In this document: positions 8,311 through 17,862 of the stretch, one piece after another
How the letters are laid out: the number at the start of each line of letters is the position of its first letter
How positions within the stretch are numbered: the stretch's first letter is position 1
From: Chloroflexota bacterium
GTDB taxonomy: Bacteria; Chloroflexota; UBA4733
Length of the DNA: 64,000 nucleotides
Direction: 5' to 3'
Assembly: GCA_025449435.1 (NCBI GenBank)
Contig: JANWJO010000016.1
Coordinates: 18,605 to 82,604, forward strand
Program-made: the position numbers and the translations under genes
Notes under the pieces: model-generated
What the model saw: only the letters and a program-made list of their open reading frames with translations
Database searches by the model: none
What the model was told of the DNA's origin: nothing

Positions 8311-9771
8311 ATGGACGGGACGCAGTACGAGCCGGTCATCGGGTTAGAGACGCACGTACAGCTCTCTACTGCAAGCAAGATGTTTTGTGGTTGCTCGGCG
8401 GCGTATTCCGGCGCCGCGCCCAATACGCACGTCTGCCCTGTCTGTCTGGGAGCCCCAGGCGTGCTGCCTGTCATCAACGAACGCGCGGTCCGGTTTACAT
8501 TGATGTCTGGCTTGGCGCTCCACTGCCAGGTGAATACCTCGAGCCGGTTCGATCGTAAAAACTACCCCTATCCAGATCTCGTCAAGGGTTACCAGATCAG
8601 CCAGTATGCGCAACCACTGTGCACAGGTGGCTATCTGGACGTGACGGTCGATGGACAGCAGCGTCGAATTCATCTCACCCGAATCCATCTTGAGGAGGAC
8701 ACGGCTAAACACAGCAACGCAATGTCGATCAATGGAGCCGCTGTGAGCCTGATTGACGTCAACCGTTCTGGCGTGCCACTGATGGAGGTCGTGAGTGAAC
8801 CGGATATCCGCTCGCCAGAAGAGGCCCGGCTCTACTTGCAGCAGTTGCGCCTGGTGTTGACGTCCATTGGCGTAACGACGGGCAACTTGGAGGAAGGCGC
8901 ATTTCGAATCGACGTTAACGTTTCCGTACGTCCGAAAGGCGCAACGGAACTGGGCTCGAAAGTCGAAGTCAAAAACCTCAACAGTTTTCGCGCCGTTGTC
9001 CACGCGTTGGAGCACGAGATCGCACGGCAGAACGTGGCACTCACTCGAGGCGAGAGGCTACCGCAGGAAACGCGTGGATGGCAGGACGACAGGGGCGTCA
9101 CCGTAGCGCAACGGACCAAGGAGTACGCGCACGACTACCGATATTTTCCTGAACCAGACTTACCCCCGCTCAAAATCAGCACTGGACTGCTTGACGAACT
9201 GAGGCACAGCTTGCCAGAACTGCCTGATCACCGAGAACACCGTCTCATCGAGTCCTTGTCTCTCACACCCTACGAGGCGAGTGTCATCGCCGCTGCCCCC
9301 CCACTGGCACGATACTTTGACCAGCTGGTAGGAACGGGTAGCAATGCCAAACGGGCCGCTAGCTTTGTTTTGAACGACCTGCTGGGTCTGCTCAACGCCC
9401 GGGGTGAATCGATCGCCAGCAGTCGTGTGACGCCCGACCGGCTCCACGAACTGTTGGACCTGGTGGATGCTGGCGTGGTGAGCAATTCTGGGGCAAGGCA
9501 GGTGCTTGCAGCGATGGCAGAGTCTGACACCTCGCCCCGCCAGATCATCGACCAGGAAGGGCTCGCTCAGGTAAGCGATACGGGTGCCTTGGATGCCCAT
9601 ATCACACAAGCAATAGACGCCAATCCTAAAGCGCTGGCGGACTACTTGGGTGGCAAACAGGCCGCCTTTAACTCGTTCTTCGGCCCGGTGATGAAGTCCA
9701 CCCGCGGACAGGCTAATCCGGCTCTGGTGCGCGAACTATTAACCGCGGCTCTCGAAGCCCGACGAAAGTAG
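8311..9771 (+). CDS. gatB: Aspartyl/glutamyl-tRNA(Asn/Gln) amidotransferase subunit B
   Basis: 486 residues, normal length for GatB. It opens with YEPVIGLETHVQL, and has the Cys-containing segment MFCGCSAAY with a later CPVCLG, FDRKNYPYPDL, and DVNRSGVPLMEVVSEPD. It ends in the helical YqeY-like tail that contacts tRNA. In the GatCAB complex this subunit phosphorylates Glu- or Asp-tRNA before amidation. ATG 8311 with GGAG five bases upstream is the start; an ATG-less longer frame runs back into the aminotransferase gene. gatA and gatC are not adjacent. The amidase at 41.4-42.8 kb is not obviously GatA. Confidence 0.96.
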   Translation: MDGTQYEPVIGLETHVQLSTASKMFCGCSAAYSGAAPNTHVCPVCLGAPGVLPVINERAVRFTLMSGLALHCQVNTSSRFDRKNYPYPDLVKGYQISQYAQPLCTGGYLDVTVDGQQRRIHLTRIHLEEDTAKHSNAMSINGAAVSLIDVNRSGVPLMEVVSEPDIRSPEEARLYLQQLRLVLTSIGVTTGNLEEGAFRIDVNVSVRPKGATELGSKVEVKNLNSFRAVVHALEHEIARQNVALTRGERLPQETRGWQDDRGVTVAQRTKEYAHDYRYFPEPDLPPLKISTGLLDELRHSLPELPDHREHRLIESLSLTPYEASVIAAAPPLARYFDQLVGTGSNAKRAASFVLNDLLGLLNARGESIASSRVTPDRLHELLDLVDAGVVSNSGARQVLAAMAESDTSPRQIIDQEGLAQVSDTGALDAHITQAIDANPKALADYLGGKQAAFNSFFGPVMKSTRGQANPALVRELLTAALEARRK

Positions 9772-9818
9772 AAGACATTACAACCGAATCAGAAATACAC
9801 AGCCCGGATTCCCTACAA

Positions 9819-11162
9819 GTGCCGGCAACCGCCCGCGCGCTGGCCTATGGGCCCGACGCCGTATTTGTCACCGGTACAGGCCAAGTAGTGCTCGTACCTG
9901 GCGGTGCGCCAGGGGACTTTGCCAATATCACTAACGTTCACTTTGTACGGGGAGCGATGCGAGGGGTCCTTGGGGAAATAGCCGCCCCAGGCCGATCACG
10001 CGTCGAACCACCGTGCCCATTCGTGGCGGCAGGGTGCGGTGGTTGTCAGTGGCAGCATGTGGCGTACAGTGAGCAAGTGAACCAGAAAAGCGATATCCTT
10101 CAGCAGACCATCGAACGCGTCGGCAGGGTAACCAGCCCCACCGCGCTGCCTGCGCTGTTGGGACCGTCGCCCTGGAACTATCGGTCCGCTATTCAATTTC
10201 ACATCACCGACGACGGCGAGCCGGCGTTGATGGGCTGGCGCGGCGAGACAGCGGTTCCAATTGACGCGTGTAAGATTGCCGACCCGTTACTCAACCGGCT
10301 GCTGGCAACATTGCGCACGCCGCTAGCACAAGCCATTCTGCGCGACCCCAGCAGTGGCATCCGCGAGTTAACCGCGCGCGTTGCGCATCATAACGCTGAA
10401 GACGCGCTGGCGATTACCATGTTTAGTACGGGCGACCGCCCACGACCGGCGCAGCGGCTCGCCACGTTGATTGACCAAGCGCTTCCACTCGAAAGTGCCT
10501 GGCTGGTTCGTGAGGCGGGACGAGCATCTGCAACGCACACGCCACCAGTCCTCCTTCACGGCGCGACAACAAGTACGGATGTCGTTGACGGCCGGCCCTA
10601 TCTGCTCGGTGCGCAAACCTTCTTTCAGGCGAACGCCGCAACCACCCAGATGATGGTCCAAGTTGTACGGTCAGAGGTTCGTCAACGACGCCCGCGTTTC
10701 GTGGTGGACCTGTACTGTGGGGCTGGTCTATTCGCGCTCGCGCTCGTGGACCTGGTTCCAGACTTATTGGGTATCGATGCTAATCGACAAGCAATTGAGC
10801 TTGCTCGCCAAACATTAGAGCACGTTCCACGGGGGAGTGCCTTGCGCCATGGCCAGGTACGGTTCCTTCAACGTGATCTCACAAGGCACTCGATCGATGA
10901 AATGAGTTCAGCTGAACTAGTGATCGCCGATCCACCGCGGGCAGGGTTGGCAACCCGTGTCATCCCAGCACTCATCGGGAGCCGGGCCTCCACACTGATC
11001 TACGTGAGCTGCGACCCAAGCAGTCTTGCGCGAGACGCGGGCAAGCTCGTTGCCGGTGGTTGGTCGCTCTCGAGTACACGGCTGGTCGACGCTTTCCCGC
11101 AAACGTTCCACATCGAATCCATAAGCGTGTTCACCCGAACGAGTAACAATGGAGAGCATTAA
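9819..11162 (+). CDS. RNA m5U methyltransferase, RlmD/RumA-TrmA family
   Basis: 447 residues. An N-terminal TRAM-like domain is followed by a cysteine cluster CPFVAAGCGGCQ (then a later Cys) for the 4Fe-4S centre of RlmD-type enzymes. The SAM motif VVDLYCGAGLFALAL, the catalytic cysteine motif YVSCDPSSLARD, and the terminal DAFPQTFHIE with the base glutamate complete the catalytic domain. It methylates C5 of a uridine, in the family 23S rRNA U1939 or U747 or tRNA U54. GTG 9819 is the first usual start; a ribosome-binding site is not obvious, so the N-terminus may be longer. A strong hairpin lies eight bases after the stop. Confidence 0.92.
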   Translation: MPATARALAYGPDAVFVTGTGQVVLVPGGAPGDFANITNVHFVRGAMRGVLGEIAAPGRSRVEPPCPFVAAGCGGCQWQHVAYSEQVNQKSDILQQTIERVGRVTSPTALPALLGPSPWNYRSAIQFHITDDGEPALMGWRGETAVPIDACKIADPLLNRLLATLRTPLAQAILRDPSSGIRELTARVAHHNAEDALAITMFSTGDRPRPAQRLATLIDQALPLESAWLVREAGRASATHTPPVLLHGATTSTDVVDGRPYLLGAQTFFQANAATTQMMVQVVRSEVRQRRPRFVVDLYCGAGLFALALVDLVPDLLGIDANRQAIELARQTLEHVPRGSALRHGQVRFLQRDLTRHSIDEMSSAELVIADPPRAGLATRVIPALIGSRASTLIYVSCDPSSLARDAGKLVAGGWSLSSTRLVDAFPQTFHIESISVFTRTSNNGEH

Positions 11163-11170
11163 CCAACAGA

Positions 11171-11200
11171 AGGGGCTGTGATTGCTAAGTCACAGCCCCT
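11171..11200. terminator. Bidirectional hairpin terminator between convergent genes
   Basis: A perfect 11-bp inverted repeat, AGGGGCTGTGA and TCACAGCCCCT, encloses an eight-base loop at 11182-11189. It lies between the stop of the methyltransferase gene and the stop of the small zinc-ribbon-like gene on the other strand. There is no U-tract on the plus side, so termination may not be purely intrinsic. The placement and perfect stem still fit a shared terminator. Confidence 0.75.
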
Positions 11201-11222
11201 GGGCACACGCCGCGGTTGGTTG

Positions 11223-11411
11223 CTACGCGATCTTGAAACAATCGCGGTGATAAAACGCCGACTGCCACCCTTGCAATTGCTTGACGACCAGCAAATCGCG
11301 GTCGCTAATTGCCTTGGTGCACTTGCCACAGGTGTGACCCGTATACTTTGCCGACTTGTCGCGCGCCGTTACGTTGGTCTTGGACGTTGCTACGTCCTTC
11401 TTACCTGCCAT
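11223..11411 (-). CDS. Small zinc-ribbon-like protein of unknown function
   Basis: 62 residues. The N-terminal 25 are basic and polar. A C-terminal half follows with CGKC at about residues 33-36 and a YHRDCF at the end, which together give His and Cys ligands spaced as in a small LIM-like or PARP-like zinc site. ATG 11411 has AAAGGA seven bases upstream. It is a single-gene transcript converging on the RNA methyltransferase with a shared hairpin between. I do not recognise a named family. A nucleic-acid or protein binding role is only a guess from size, charge and the likely zinc site. Confidence 0.7.
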   Translation of the reverse strand: MAGKKDVATSKTNVTARDKSAKYTGHTCGKCTKAISDRDLLVVKQLQGWQSAFYHRDCFKIA

Positions 11412-11564
11412 GTCGTATTCCTTTCGTGGAGCTAGTGTTCCGGAACTACCTGCCCGCGCATCGTGCCGCGGGCACCATTAGGTCCGCGTGTCCTTCAGAG
11501 GGATAGAGCTCACCAAACGATAATACCCCAACCGTCAAATAGCGCCACACCCACCTGAATCGCG

Positions 11565-12800
11565 CTAGGACTGCGGGCTGACGCCGCGGGCATGCAGCAA
11601 CGCCACCACTCGAGTAATGAGATGTGCAGCCACTTCACGTTTACTCATCAGTGGCAAACTCTCTGGTGGGCCGTCGCGGCCAATGAAGGTCACCTCGTTG
11701 GTATCCACCTCAAAGCCGCTCCCCGGCTTGCCGACGTCATTCAGTACAATAAGGTCGAGGTTCTTCGCAAGTAGCTTGGTTCTGGCGTTTTCGACCGCTG
11801 CGGATGTTTCGGCGGCGAAGCCCACCAACAGCGGTCGATCTGGCAACTGGCCAATTTCGGCGATGAGGTCGGGATTTTCGATCAGCCGCAGGACAACTTC
11901 ATCGCCGGTACGCTTGATCTTGTGGGTTGCTGGGTCAGCAACCCGATAGTCGCTGACCGCGGCAGCTTGAATAAGTACATCGGTTCGTGGCAGCTCAGCA
12001 TGTAACGCCGAGCGCAAGTCGGCCACCGTGCGGATGGGAACCAGACGAACGCCCGCCGGAATCGCCAGCGCGGTTGGACCAGCAACGAGGGTGACATTCG
12101 CACCGCGTTCCGCCGCCTCCTGCGCAATCGCGTAGCCCATCTTGCCGCTGCTGCGATTGCCGATAAACCGGACGGGGTCGATCGGCTCTTGCGTAGCTCC
12201 CGCGGTTACGACGACACTCCGCCCGGTGAGGTCGGTAGTTCGTCGCAGGAGGGAAGCGCACGCATCCACCATCTGGTCGGGCTCGATGAGCCGGCCAACG
12301 CCAACGTGCCCAGATGCCAATCTGCCCGAGGCGGGTCCGGCAACGTGCATCCCGCGAGCTCGGAGAATAGCGATATTGGCCTGTGTGGCAGGGTTGGCGT
12401 ACATCCCCCCGTCCATCGCGGGACAGATCAGAACCGGAGCAGCCGAAGCCAGCACGGTGAGCGTGACGGGATCGTCGGCCAAGCCGTGGGCGAGCTTGGC
12501 AATGGTATGAGCGGTTGCGGGAGCGATCAGGAAGACCTCTGCGTTGCGCGCGATCTCGATATGCGCGATGGCGCCACTGTTGTCCATCGCGTACGGATCG
12601 GTATGCACCGGCCGGTGCGTGATGCCGGCGAACGTCACAGGCGTAATAAACCGTTGCGCCCCTTCGGTCATAAGAACATCCACTAACGCCCCAGCCTGAA
12701 CGAGCGCGCTGACGACTGACACGACCTTGTAGGCGGCAATGCCACCGCACACGCCAACCGCGACGCGCTTACCAGCAAAGCTAGTGCTGTTGGTCAGCAT
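11565..12800 (-). CDS. coaBC: Bifunctional phosphopantothenoylcysteine decarboxylase / phosphopantothenate-cysteine ligase
   Basis: 411 residues. The CoaC flavoprotein half has GVCGGIAAYK, the His-containing IAHIEIA, and PAMDGGMYANP. The CoaB half has VTAGATQEPIDPVRFIGNRSSGKMG and HKIKR. Together they add cysteine to 4-phosphopantothenate and decarboxylate the product in CoA synthesis. ATG 12800 has GGAGG ten bases upstream and overlaps the end of coaX by 20 bases, so the two are coupled. The segment GRLASGHVGVGRL has Ser where E. coli Dfp has the catalytic Cys158; I believe Ser occurs in other lineages too. Confidence 0.95.
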   Translation of the reverse strand: MLTNSTSFAGKRVAVGVCGGIAAYKVVSVVSALVQAGALVDVLMTEGAQRFITPVTFAGITHRPVHTDPYAMDNSGAIAHIEIARNAEVFLIAPATAHTIAKLAHGLADDPVTLTVLASAAPVLICPAMDGGMYANPATQANIAILRARGMHVAGPASGRLASGHVGVGRLIEPDQMVDACASLLRRTTDLTGRSVVVTAGATQEPIDPVRFIGNRSSGKMGYAIAQEAAERGANVTLVAGPTALAIPAGVRLVPIRTVADLRSALHAELPRTDVLIQAAAVSDYRVADPATHKIKRTGDEVVLRLIENPDLIAEIGQLPDRPLLVGFAAETSAAVENARTKLLAKNLDLIVLNDVGKPGSGFEVDTNEVTFIGRDGPPESLPLMSKREVAAHLITRVVALLHARGVSPQS

Positions 12801-13596
12801 TACCGCTGAACCTCCGCGAGATAGCCACCTGGTGGCCAAGCCACACTTCAAGCAATCCGTGCAAAGTAAGTGCTGGATCGACCACATCAAACACACCACA
12901 CACTGGGGCTAGTGTCTCGGCCAGCCCGCCTGTGGCGATTACTGTGACCGTCCCACTCAGCTCACATCGCATTCGCTCGACGAGGCCGCGCGTCAAGTCC
13001 GCATATCCCAGCACAATCCCGGCTTGCATATTGGTCACCGTGTTAGTGCCAATGGCTTTCTCCGGCGCCACGAGCGCGATGCGCGGTAACAGGGCCGTAG
13101 CGGCAAACAAAGCGTCGGCGCTAATGCCCAGACCCGGCGCGATAGCACCGCCCACGAACGCTCCGGAGGGCGACACGGCGTCAAACGTCGTTGCTGTGCC
13201 GAAATCAACGATGATAAGTGGAGCCTGGTGGTGTTGGAGCGCCCCAAGAACATTGAGAAGGCGATCGACGCCAACGGAGTCGGGCTCTTCCACCTCGATG
13301 GCGACGCCCTGGACGTTGTGCCGCGTCGCGATAAGCACCTCACACCGCACATGGCGAACCAGTCCCTCGGAAAGGGCGGGCGTGACGGTTGGGACCACAC
13401 TTCCGATCACGGCATGGGAGACGGCCGTGCGCGACAGTGCGGCACTATCGAGGAGCGCGAGGAGGAGGATGCCCCATTCGTCCCCGAGCCGGTTGTGATC
13501 GGTGTGGGTTCGCCATTGCTGCACCAACATGGACCCATCGAACAGGCCAAATACAGTGTTGGAGTTGCCCACGTCGGCGGCCAGCAACATGCCCAT
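12781..13596 (-). CDS. coaX: Type III pantothenate kinase
   Basis: 271 residues, the ASKHA-fold CoaX enzyme that phosphorylates pantothenate in the first committed step of CoA synthesis. Motifs are AADVGNSNTVFGLF (phosphate 1), GVDRLLN, VDFGTATTFDA (phosphate 2) and VIATGGLAE. ATG 13596 is preceded by AGGAGG with an eight-base spacer; a longer frame to 13662 lacks such a site. It is the first gene of a coaX-coaBC operon and overlaps coaBC by 20 bases. The region up to 13766 is a divergent intergenic stretch shared with the glycosyltransferase gene. Confidence 0.95.
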   Translation of the reverse strand: MGMLLAADVGNSNTVFGLFDGSMLVQQWRTHTDHNRLGDEWGILLLALLDSAALSRTAVSHAVIGSVVPTVTPALSEGLVRHVRCEVLIATRHNVQGVAIEVEEPDSVGVDRLLNVLGALQHHQAPLIIVDFGTATTFDAVSPSGAFVGGAIAPGLGISADALFAATALLPRIALVAPEKAIGTNTVTNMQAGIVLGYADLTRGLVERMRCELSGTVTVIATGGLAETLAPVCGVFDVVDPALTLHGLLEVWLGHQVAISRRFSGNADQQH

Positions 13597-13735
13597 TTCA
13601 GTCGCCTCCTGATCAGCCTCAGCAAAAGTGTAGCGAACCCAAGGTGCTTGCACAGCCCGCATCGCGCCGCGTCATCCCGATTCCCCGAGCATACGGCGGG
13701 CCGACCCGGTAGCCGTTCGTGAAAGTTGGGGTCCG

Positions 13736-13741
13736 TATACT
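13736..13741 (+). promoter_or_regulatory. Possible -10 element for the glycosyltransferase gene
   Basis: TATACT matches the -10 consensus at five of six bases and lies 26 bases before GTG 13767, which has its own GGGAGGA site. No good -35 hexamer is visible 16-18 bases upstream, so this is weak. It would place transcription just ahead of 13767 and so argues against the upstream GTG at 13719 as the start. Confidence 0.3.
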
Positions 13742-13766
13742 GGGCGCGCCAGCGGGAGGAAGCATT

Positions 13767-16238
13767 GTGCGCTCTGGACTGCGAAATGTCAGCGAACGAG
13801 TGACACGCTTCATTGCCAGCCGCTCCGGCGAAGCTGTTATCGTGCCGGCCTTGCTGCTTGTGGCCGCCTTCTGGCGACTAGCGTACTTCAATCAGAATCC
13901 ATATCGCTACGACGACCATGCGCTGTACACGATCGTCTGGAATCTGACTCATGGCGGACCCATTCCGACCACTGGGCTTACCTCGAGTATTGGTCTCCCC
14001 AATGGGCCGTTCCAGGCCTTGCTGCTTGCACCATTTGGCTTGGTCGATGCTTCGCCGGCTCTCATGTCAGTCGGCACGGGAATGCTCAATGTGCTTGCAG
14101 CAGCGCTGCTGTACGGCTTTGCCCGCGACTTCTTCGGCAGAAATGTTGCGACATTGGCGCTAGCACTCGATGTCGTAAACCCATGGTCGACAGTGCTTTC
14201 CCGGCGATTGTTGGGCAACGACATGGTGGCGCCTTTTGCAGTGCTGTCGCTGTGGATGGCGGCCCGATGGGCGTTGCGCCACGACGAACGCGCTGGCGCT
14301 GTTTTGGGAGCAGCGCTCGCCATTGGAGGTCAGGTCTATGTTCTGGGCCTGGAGAGCCTTGCTCTTGTGCCGGTGGCAGTGGCGCTGCGCGGCCGCACGG
14401 CACTACGATGGTCCTTCCTTATCGGCGCGAGCATCTTTGCTGCGTTGATGATTCCGTATCTGGCCACAGCCGCCGTGCCGCACATGACGACACTGCTGCG
14501 CGTGCGCGACCAGGCCTATGTGGTCGAGTCGGTGGACGCAAACTCGCTTGTGTTTGCGCTCGAGCTCGCTTCGAGCGAAGGCTACCAAACGTTCGCTATG
14601 CAGATTGGGGGCCACCTGGACGTCACATCTGGGGTAGCCGGTCTCCTCAACATGCTGCAGCGGTTGCTGTACGCCGCTGGGATTGCCTGGGGCGTGGCGA
14701 TCCTGATTCGAAGCAAACGGGCGATAGGGTCTCCGGAGCGAGGGATTCATCTGATGATGCTCACCATGCTCGCTGTGCCGGTGGTGGTCTTGATCCATCA
14801 CACTGTCCCCATTCAGCCGTTGTACTTGGTTTCGACGTTTCCACTGCCGTACGTGTATGGCGCGTTCGGTCTTGTGCGCTCAGTGGGAACGCTGCGACTG
14901 GCACCGAGGGTCGCGCAGTTTGCTTTGAGGTTAGGCGCAACGGGCATCGTCGGGGCAGTGCTTGCCCTCAATACACTCGTGGGCGTACTGTTCTTCCAAG
15001 TGACGGGAGAATACTGGGCATACGGCAACTATGGCTTGCCGTGGAATGTCATCGACGGTGCCGTCCAGCAGTCTCGCTCTCTCGAAGCGTTGTATGGGCT
15101 CAACCGGATCACGGTGCTCGATCACGCCAACGATTTCGACCTGTTGGCGTGGGCGTTGCAGGCACGCCTCAAGAATGTCAGCGACTTCGACGACACCGCA
15201 GAGTTTGTGCGCTTGGCAAGTCCAGCGTTGTACATAGCGCCAGGCAACGACCTTGCCCAACAGCGCCTGCTGCGCGAGTTTGGCGCACAGCTCGTGCATG
15301 TCGAGGTACTGGCCGGGGATGGCACCGCAATTCGGTACTACGTGTTACCACCGTCACCGATACCTCCGATGCTCCCAGCTCACACGATGGCAACCGATTG
15401 GACGATCTCGCAAGGACCTGTGCAAGCCATCACGCTCGATGGAATCGCGCTCCCCAACCGAATTGAGCCTGGTCAATCGAGCACGATCACCCTGTATTTC
15501 ACCGCTGACTTGACGGCACAAGTCACAAACCAGGGCTATAGCGCCTACGTTCACCTCGTGGATTCGTCGGGAAAGCAAGTCGGTGGACTCGACCGAACCA
15601 TCTGGCCGGCCCAATACTGGACAAGTGGCGACCAGTTCGCGGAGACCTTTCCCGTTTCGGTAGCCGCCAACGCTGCACCCGGTGTGGTAACGGCGCAGTT
15701 TGGCGTGTATCAAGCGTGGACGGGTGGACCCGATGCCATTCGACATCTCACGCTCCGCACGTCTACCGGCGAGCTCATTGGCACGCAGGCAGAGGTAACA
15801 GCCGGCATAATCGCCCCGCCTGTGCCGGCACCCCCATCCATTCCCGCTTCCTTGGAGCTTGCAGGCGGGATTCGACTCCTGGGATACGATGTGACTCAAC
15901 ATGGAAACCAGCTTCGGGTCGCGTTGCAATGGACTGCAAGCGCCAGCATACCCGCCGAGCTGACAGCGTTTGTGCATGTGCTCAATGCCCAAGGTAAGCT
16001 CGTCGCCCAGAACGATTCACCGCCAGGTGGAGCGGCGTTTCCAACCACTTGGTGGGTACCAGGCGAGGTCATTCCAGATACGCATACGATTGAGCTCCCA
16101 GCCGACCTTCCGCCTGGCGCGTATCAACTGGAAATTGGGATGTACAACTCGAAGAGCGTCGAGCGTCTCGCTGTCGCGGCAGGAACGCCGGCAACACCGA
16201 TATTGCTGCCTGTAACCGACGCGTCAGCCAGGCAGTAG
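13767..16238 (+). CDS. PMT/ArnT-like membrane glycosyltransferase with C-terminal beta-sandwich domains
   Basis: About 823 residues. A short basic N-terminus precedes roughly ten membrane segments over the first 430 residues. The first extracytoplasmic loop contains RYDDHALY, in the place where GT-C transferases keep acidic catalytic residues. The C-terminal 300 residues are soluble and hold two similar beta-rich domains, one around YSAYVHLVDSSGK and one around LTAFVHVLNAQGK, each followed by a W-x-G-type strand. The family transfers sugars from polyprenyl-phosphate carriers on the outer membrane face; the acceptor is unknown. GTG 13767 with GGGAGGA six bases upstream is preferred over GTG 13719. 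Converges on the ABC-F gene. Confidence 0.8.
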   Translation: MRSGLRNVSERVTRFIASRSGEAVIVPALLLVAAFWRLAYFNQNPYRYDDHALYTIVWNLTHGGPIPTTGLTSSIGLPNGPFQALLLAPFGLVDASPALMSVGTGMLNVLAAALLYGFARDFFGRNVATLALALDVVNPWSTVLSRRLLGNDMVAPFAVLSLWMAARWALRHDERAGAVLGAALAIGGQVYVLGLESLALVPVAVALRGRTALRWSFLIGASIFAALMIPYLATAAVPHMTTLLRVRDQAYVVESVDANSLVFALELASSEGYQTFAMQIGGHLDVTSGVAGLLNMLQRLLYAAGIAWGVAILIRSKRAIGSPERGIHLMMLTMLAVPVVVLIHHTVPIQPLYLVSTFPLPYVYGAFGLVRSVGTLRLAPRVAQFALRLGATGIVGAVLALNTLVGVLFFQVTGEYWAYGNYGLPWNVIDGAVQQSRSLEALYGLNRITVLDHANDFDLLAWALQARLKNVSDFDDTAEFVRLASPALYIAPGNDLAQQRLLREFGAQLVHVEVLAGDGTAIRYYVLPPSPIPPMLPAHTMATDWTISQGPVQAITLDGIALPNRIEPGQSSTITLYFTADLTAQVTNQGYSAYVHLVDSSGKQVGGLDRTIWPAQYWTSGDQFAETFPVSVAANAAPGVVTAQFGVYQAWTGGPDAIRHLTLRTSTGELIGTQAEVTAGIIAPPVPAPPSIPASLELAGGIRLLGYDVTQHGNQLRVALQWTASASIPAELTAFVHVLNAQGKLVAQNDSPPGGAAFPTTWWVPGEVIPDTHTIELPADLPPGAYQLEIGMYNSKSVERLAVAAGTPATPILLPVTDASARQ

Positions 16239-16248
16239 CGAGCGGCGT

Positions 16249-17862
16249 TCAAGCGCGCGCACTGGCCGCACCGTCTACGTAGCTGCTGGCACCCTGGTCC
16301 TCAAAGACCTGCCCATCGCGAACAGCAAGGATCCGCGTTGCCACCGCGCCAATGAACGCCCGATCGTGCGCAACCGTAATGCTCGTGCCAGGAAACTCGC
16401 TCAAGGCGCGCTCGAGTCGCTCACGCGCCTGTACGTCTAGATGGTTGAGTGGTTCATCGAGGAGTAGGACGTTCGCACCAGAAAGCAAGAACACCGCAAG
16501 TGACAGCCTGCTACGCTCGCCAAAACTTAGGTCTGCGCACGGCGTGAACACGGCATCACCTTGGAACAGAAAGAAGTGCAGATAAGCGCGAGCTGCCGTG
16601 ACGTCAAGTGTTTGCGTAGCCATGACGACGTCGAGTGGTGAGCGCACGTCGTGCTCAAACTCGCCAACTTGCTGCAAGTAGCCGATACGAGCACTCACCC
16701 CCACCTGCACCTGGCCAGCTAACGGCGCCAATAGACCAGCCAGCGTGTTGAGCAACGTCGATTTGCCACTACCGTTCGGTCCGGTGATGACAATGCGGTC
16801 TCCGGCTTTCACGTAGAGGTTAATATCCCGCAGCACCGGCACATTCGCGTATCCGGCATCCACGTGTTCAACGACGAGTGCCTGTTCGCTTCCGGGTAGC
16901 ACGTGACGAAAGTCCAGCCGCACCTCCCACTCCCGTTGGGGCTTCGCGGCGTCGCCGATATCGGCTATTCTTCGTTCCAGGCGGCGTTCCAAAACTTTTG
17001 CCTGTCGCGCGCCCTTCTTCGCTCTGGCCCGCGGCTCAAAGTCGATTGTCTTATGCTCGGTGTGCTGGGCGCGATCTTTAAGCTTGCGGATCTCCTCCTC
17101 CACGGAGCGGCGGGTCGCTTCCTTCTGGCGCCAAGCGGCCTCGAGTGCATCCTGCTTCTGCCGTCGTTCAACCAGCATGTCCTGGTATCCCCCGCTGGTT
17201 ATTGATAACTTGCCGTCGTCCAACCGCGCCACATGCGTTGCCACTCGATCGATGAACGCCCGGTCGTGAGAAATGAACAGTACCGCCGCTTCCTGGTAGA
17301 GCAAGAACTGCTCCAGCCAAAGCAGTACCTTCAAGTCGAGGTGGTTGGTTGGCTCATCTAAAAGCATGACAGTGGGACGGTCTAGCCAGAGTTTGAGCAA
17401 GCCTAACCGAGAACGCTGACCGCCACTAAGCGTGGCAATCGCTTGGGCCGGGTCGATGTGATCAAGCTCGAGCGCCCGTAGGGCACCATAGAGTGCTCCG
17501 CGCTCAACCAGGGGGGCGACCTCAGGTTGGGCATCTTCCTCGTTGCCCGTTGCGGTGTCGCCCAACCTGGCCAGTGTCCACAACGTGGTCGGTCGCCCCA
17601 CAGTCGTGAGGTAGTCACGTACGGTGCCGGTTGCAGAATCGATGCCGCCCTGAGGCACGTAACCGACCTGGTCGTCAAGTGAAAGTGAGACGATTCCCCG
17701 ATCCGGTTGGAGTTCTCGAGCAGCGAGGCGCATGAGCGTCGTCTTGCCGCTCCCATTGCGCCCAACCAGCGCAATGCGCTTGCCTGCAACGATGTCGAGT
17801 GAAACGCCGTTCAATAGCGATCGCTTGGGAATTGAGTACTGAATGTCTCGAAGGCGGAGCAC
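16249..17862 (-). CDS. ABC-F family ATPase (ribosome-associated)
   Basis: About 537 residues with two ABC ATPase domains and no membrane segment. Walker A motifs are GRNGSGKTT and GPNGSGKST, signatures LSGGQRSRLGL and LSFGERSRLSL, Walker B MLLDEPTNHLD and LLLDEPLNHLD. Between the domains is a basic, helical linker rich in Lys, Arg and Glu (about residues 225-290), as in ABC-F proteins that bind the ribosomal E site. Such proteins act in translation control or confer resistance to ribosome-targeting antibiotics; which applies here cannot be told. GTG 17862 begins at the conserved core. ATG 17892 and GTG 17901 are in-frame alternatives without better ribosome-binding sites. Confidence 0.9.
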   Translation of the reverse strand: MLRLRDIQYSIPKRSLLNGVSLDIVAGKRIALVGRNGSGKTTLMRLAARELQPDRGIVSLSLDDQVGYVPQGGIDSATGTVRDYLTTVGRPTTLWTLARLGDTATGNEEDAQPEVAPLVERGALYGALRALELDHIDPAQAIATLSGGQRSRLGLLKLWLDRPTVMLLDEPTNHLDLKVLLWLEQFLLYQEAAVLFISHDRAFIDRVATHVARLDDGKLSITSGGYQDMLVERRQKQDALEAAWRQKEATRRSVEEEIRKLKDRAQHTEHKTIDFEPRARAKKGARQAKVLERRLERRIADIGDAAKPQREWEVRLDFRHVLPGSEQALVVEHVDAGYANVPVLRDINLYVKAGDRIVITGPNGSGKSTLLNTLAGLLAPLAGQVQVGVSARIGYLQQVGEFEHDVRSPLDVVMATQTLDVTAARAYLHFFLFQGDAVFTPCADLSFGERSRLSLAVFLLSGANVLLLDEPLNHLDVQARERLERALSEFPGTSITVAHDRAFIGAVATRILAVRDGQVFEDQGASSYVDGAASARA

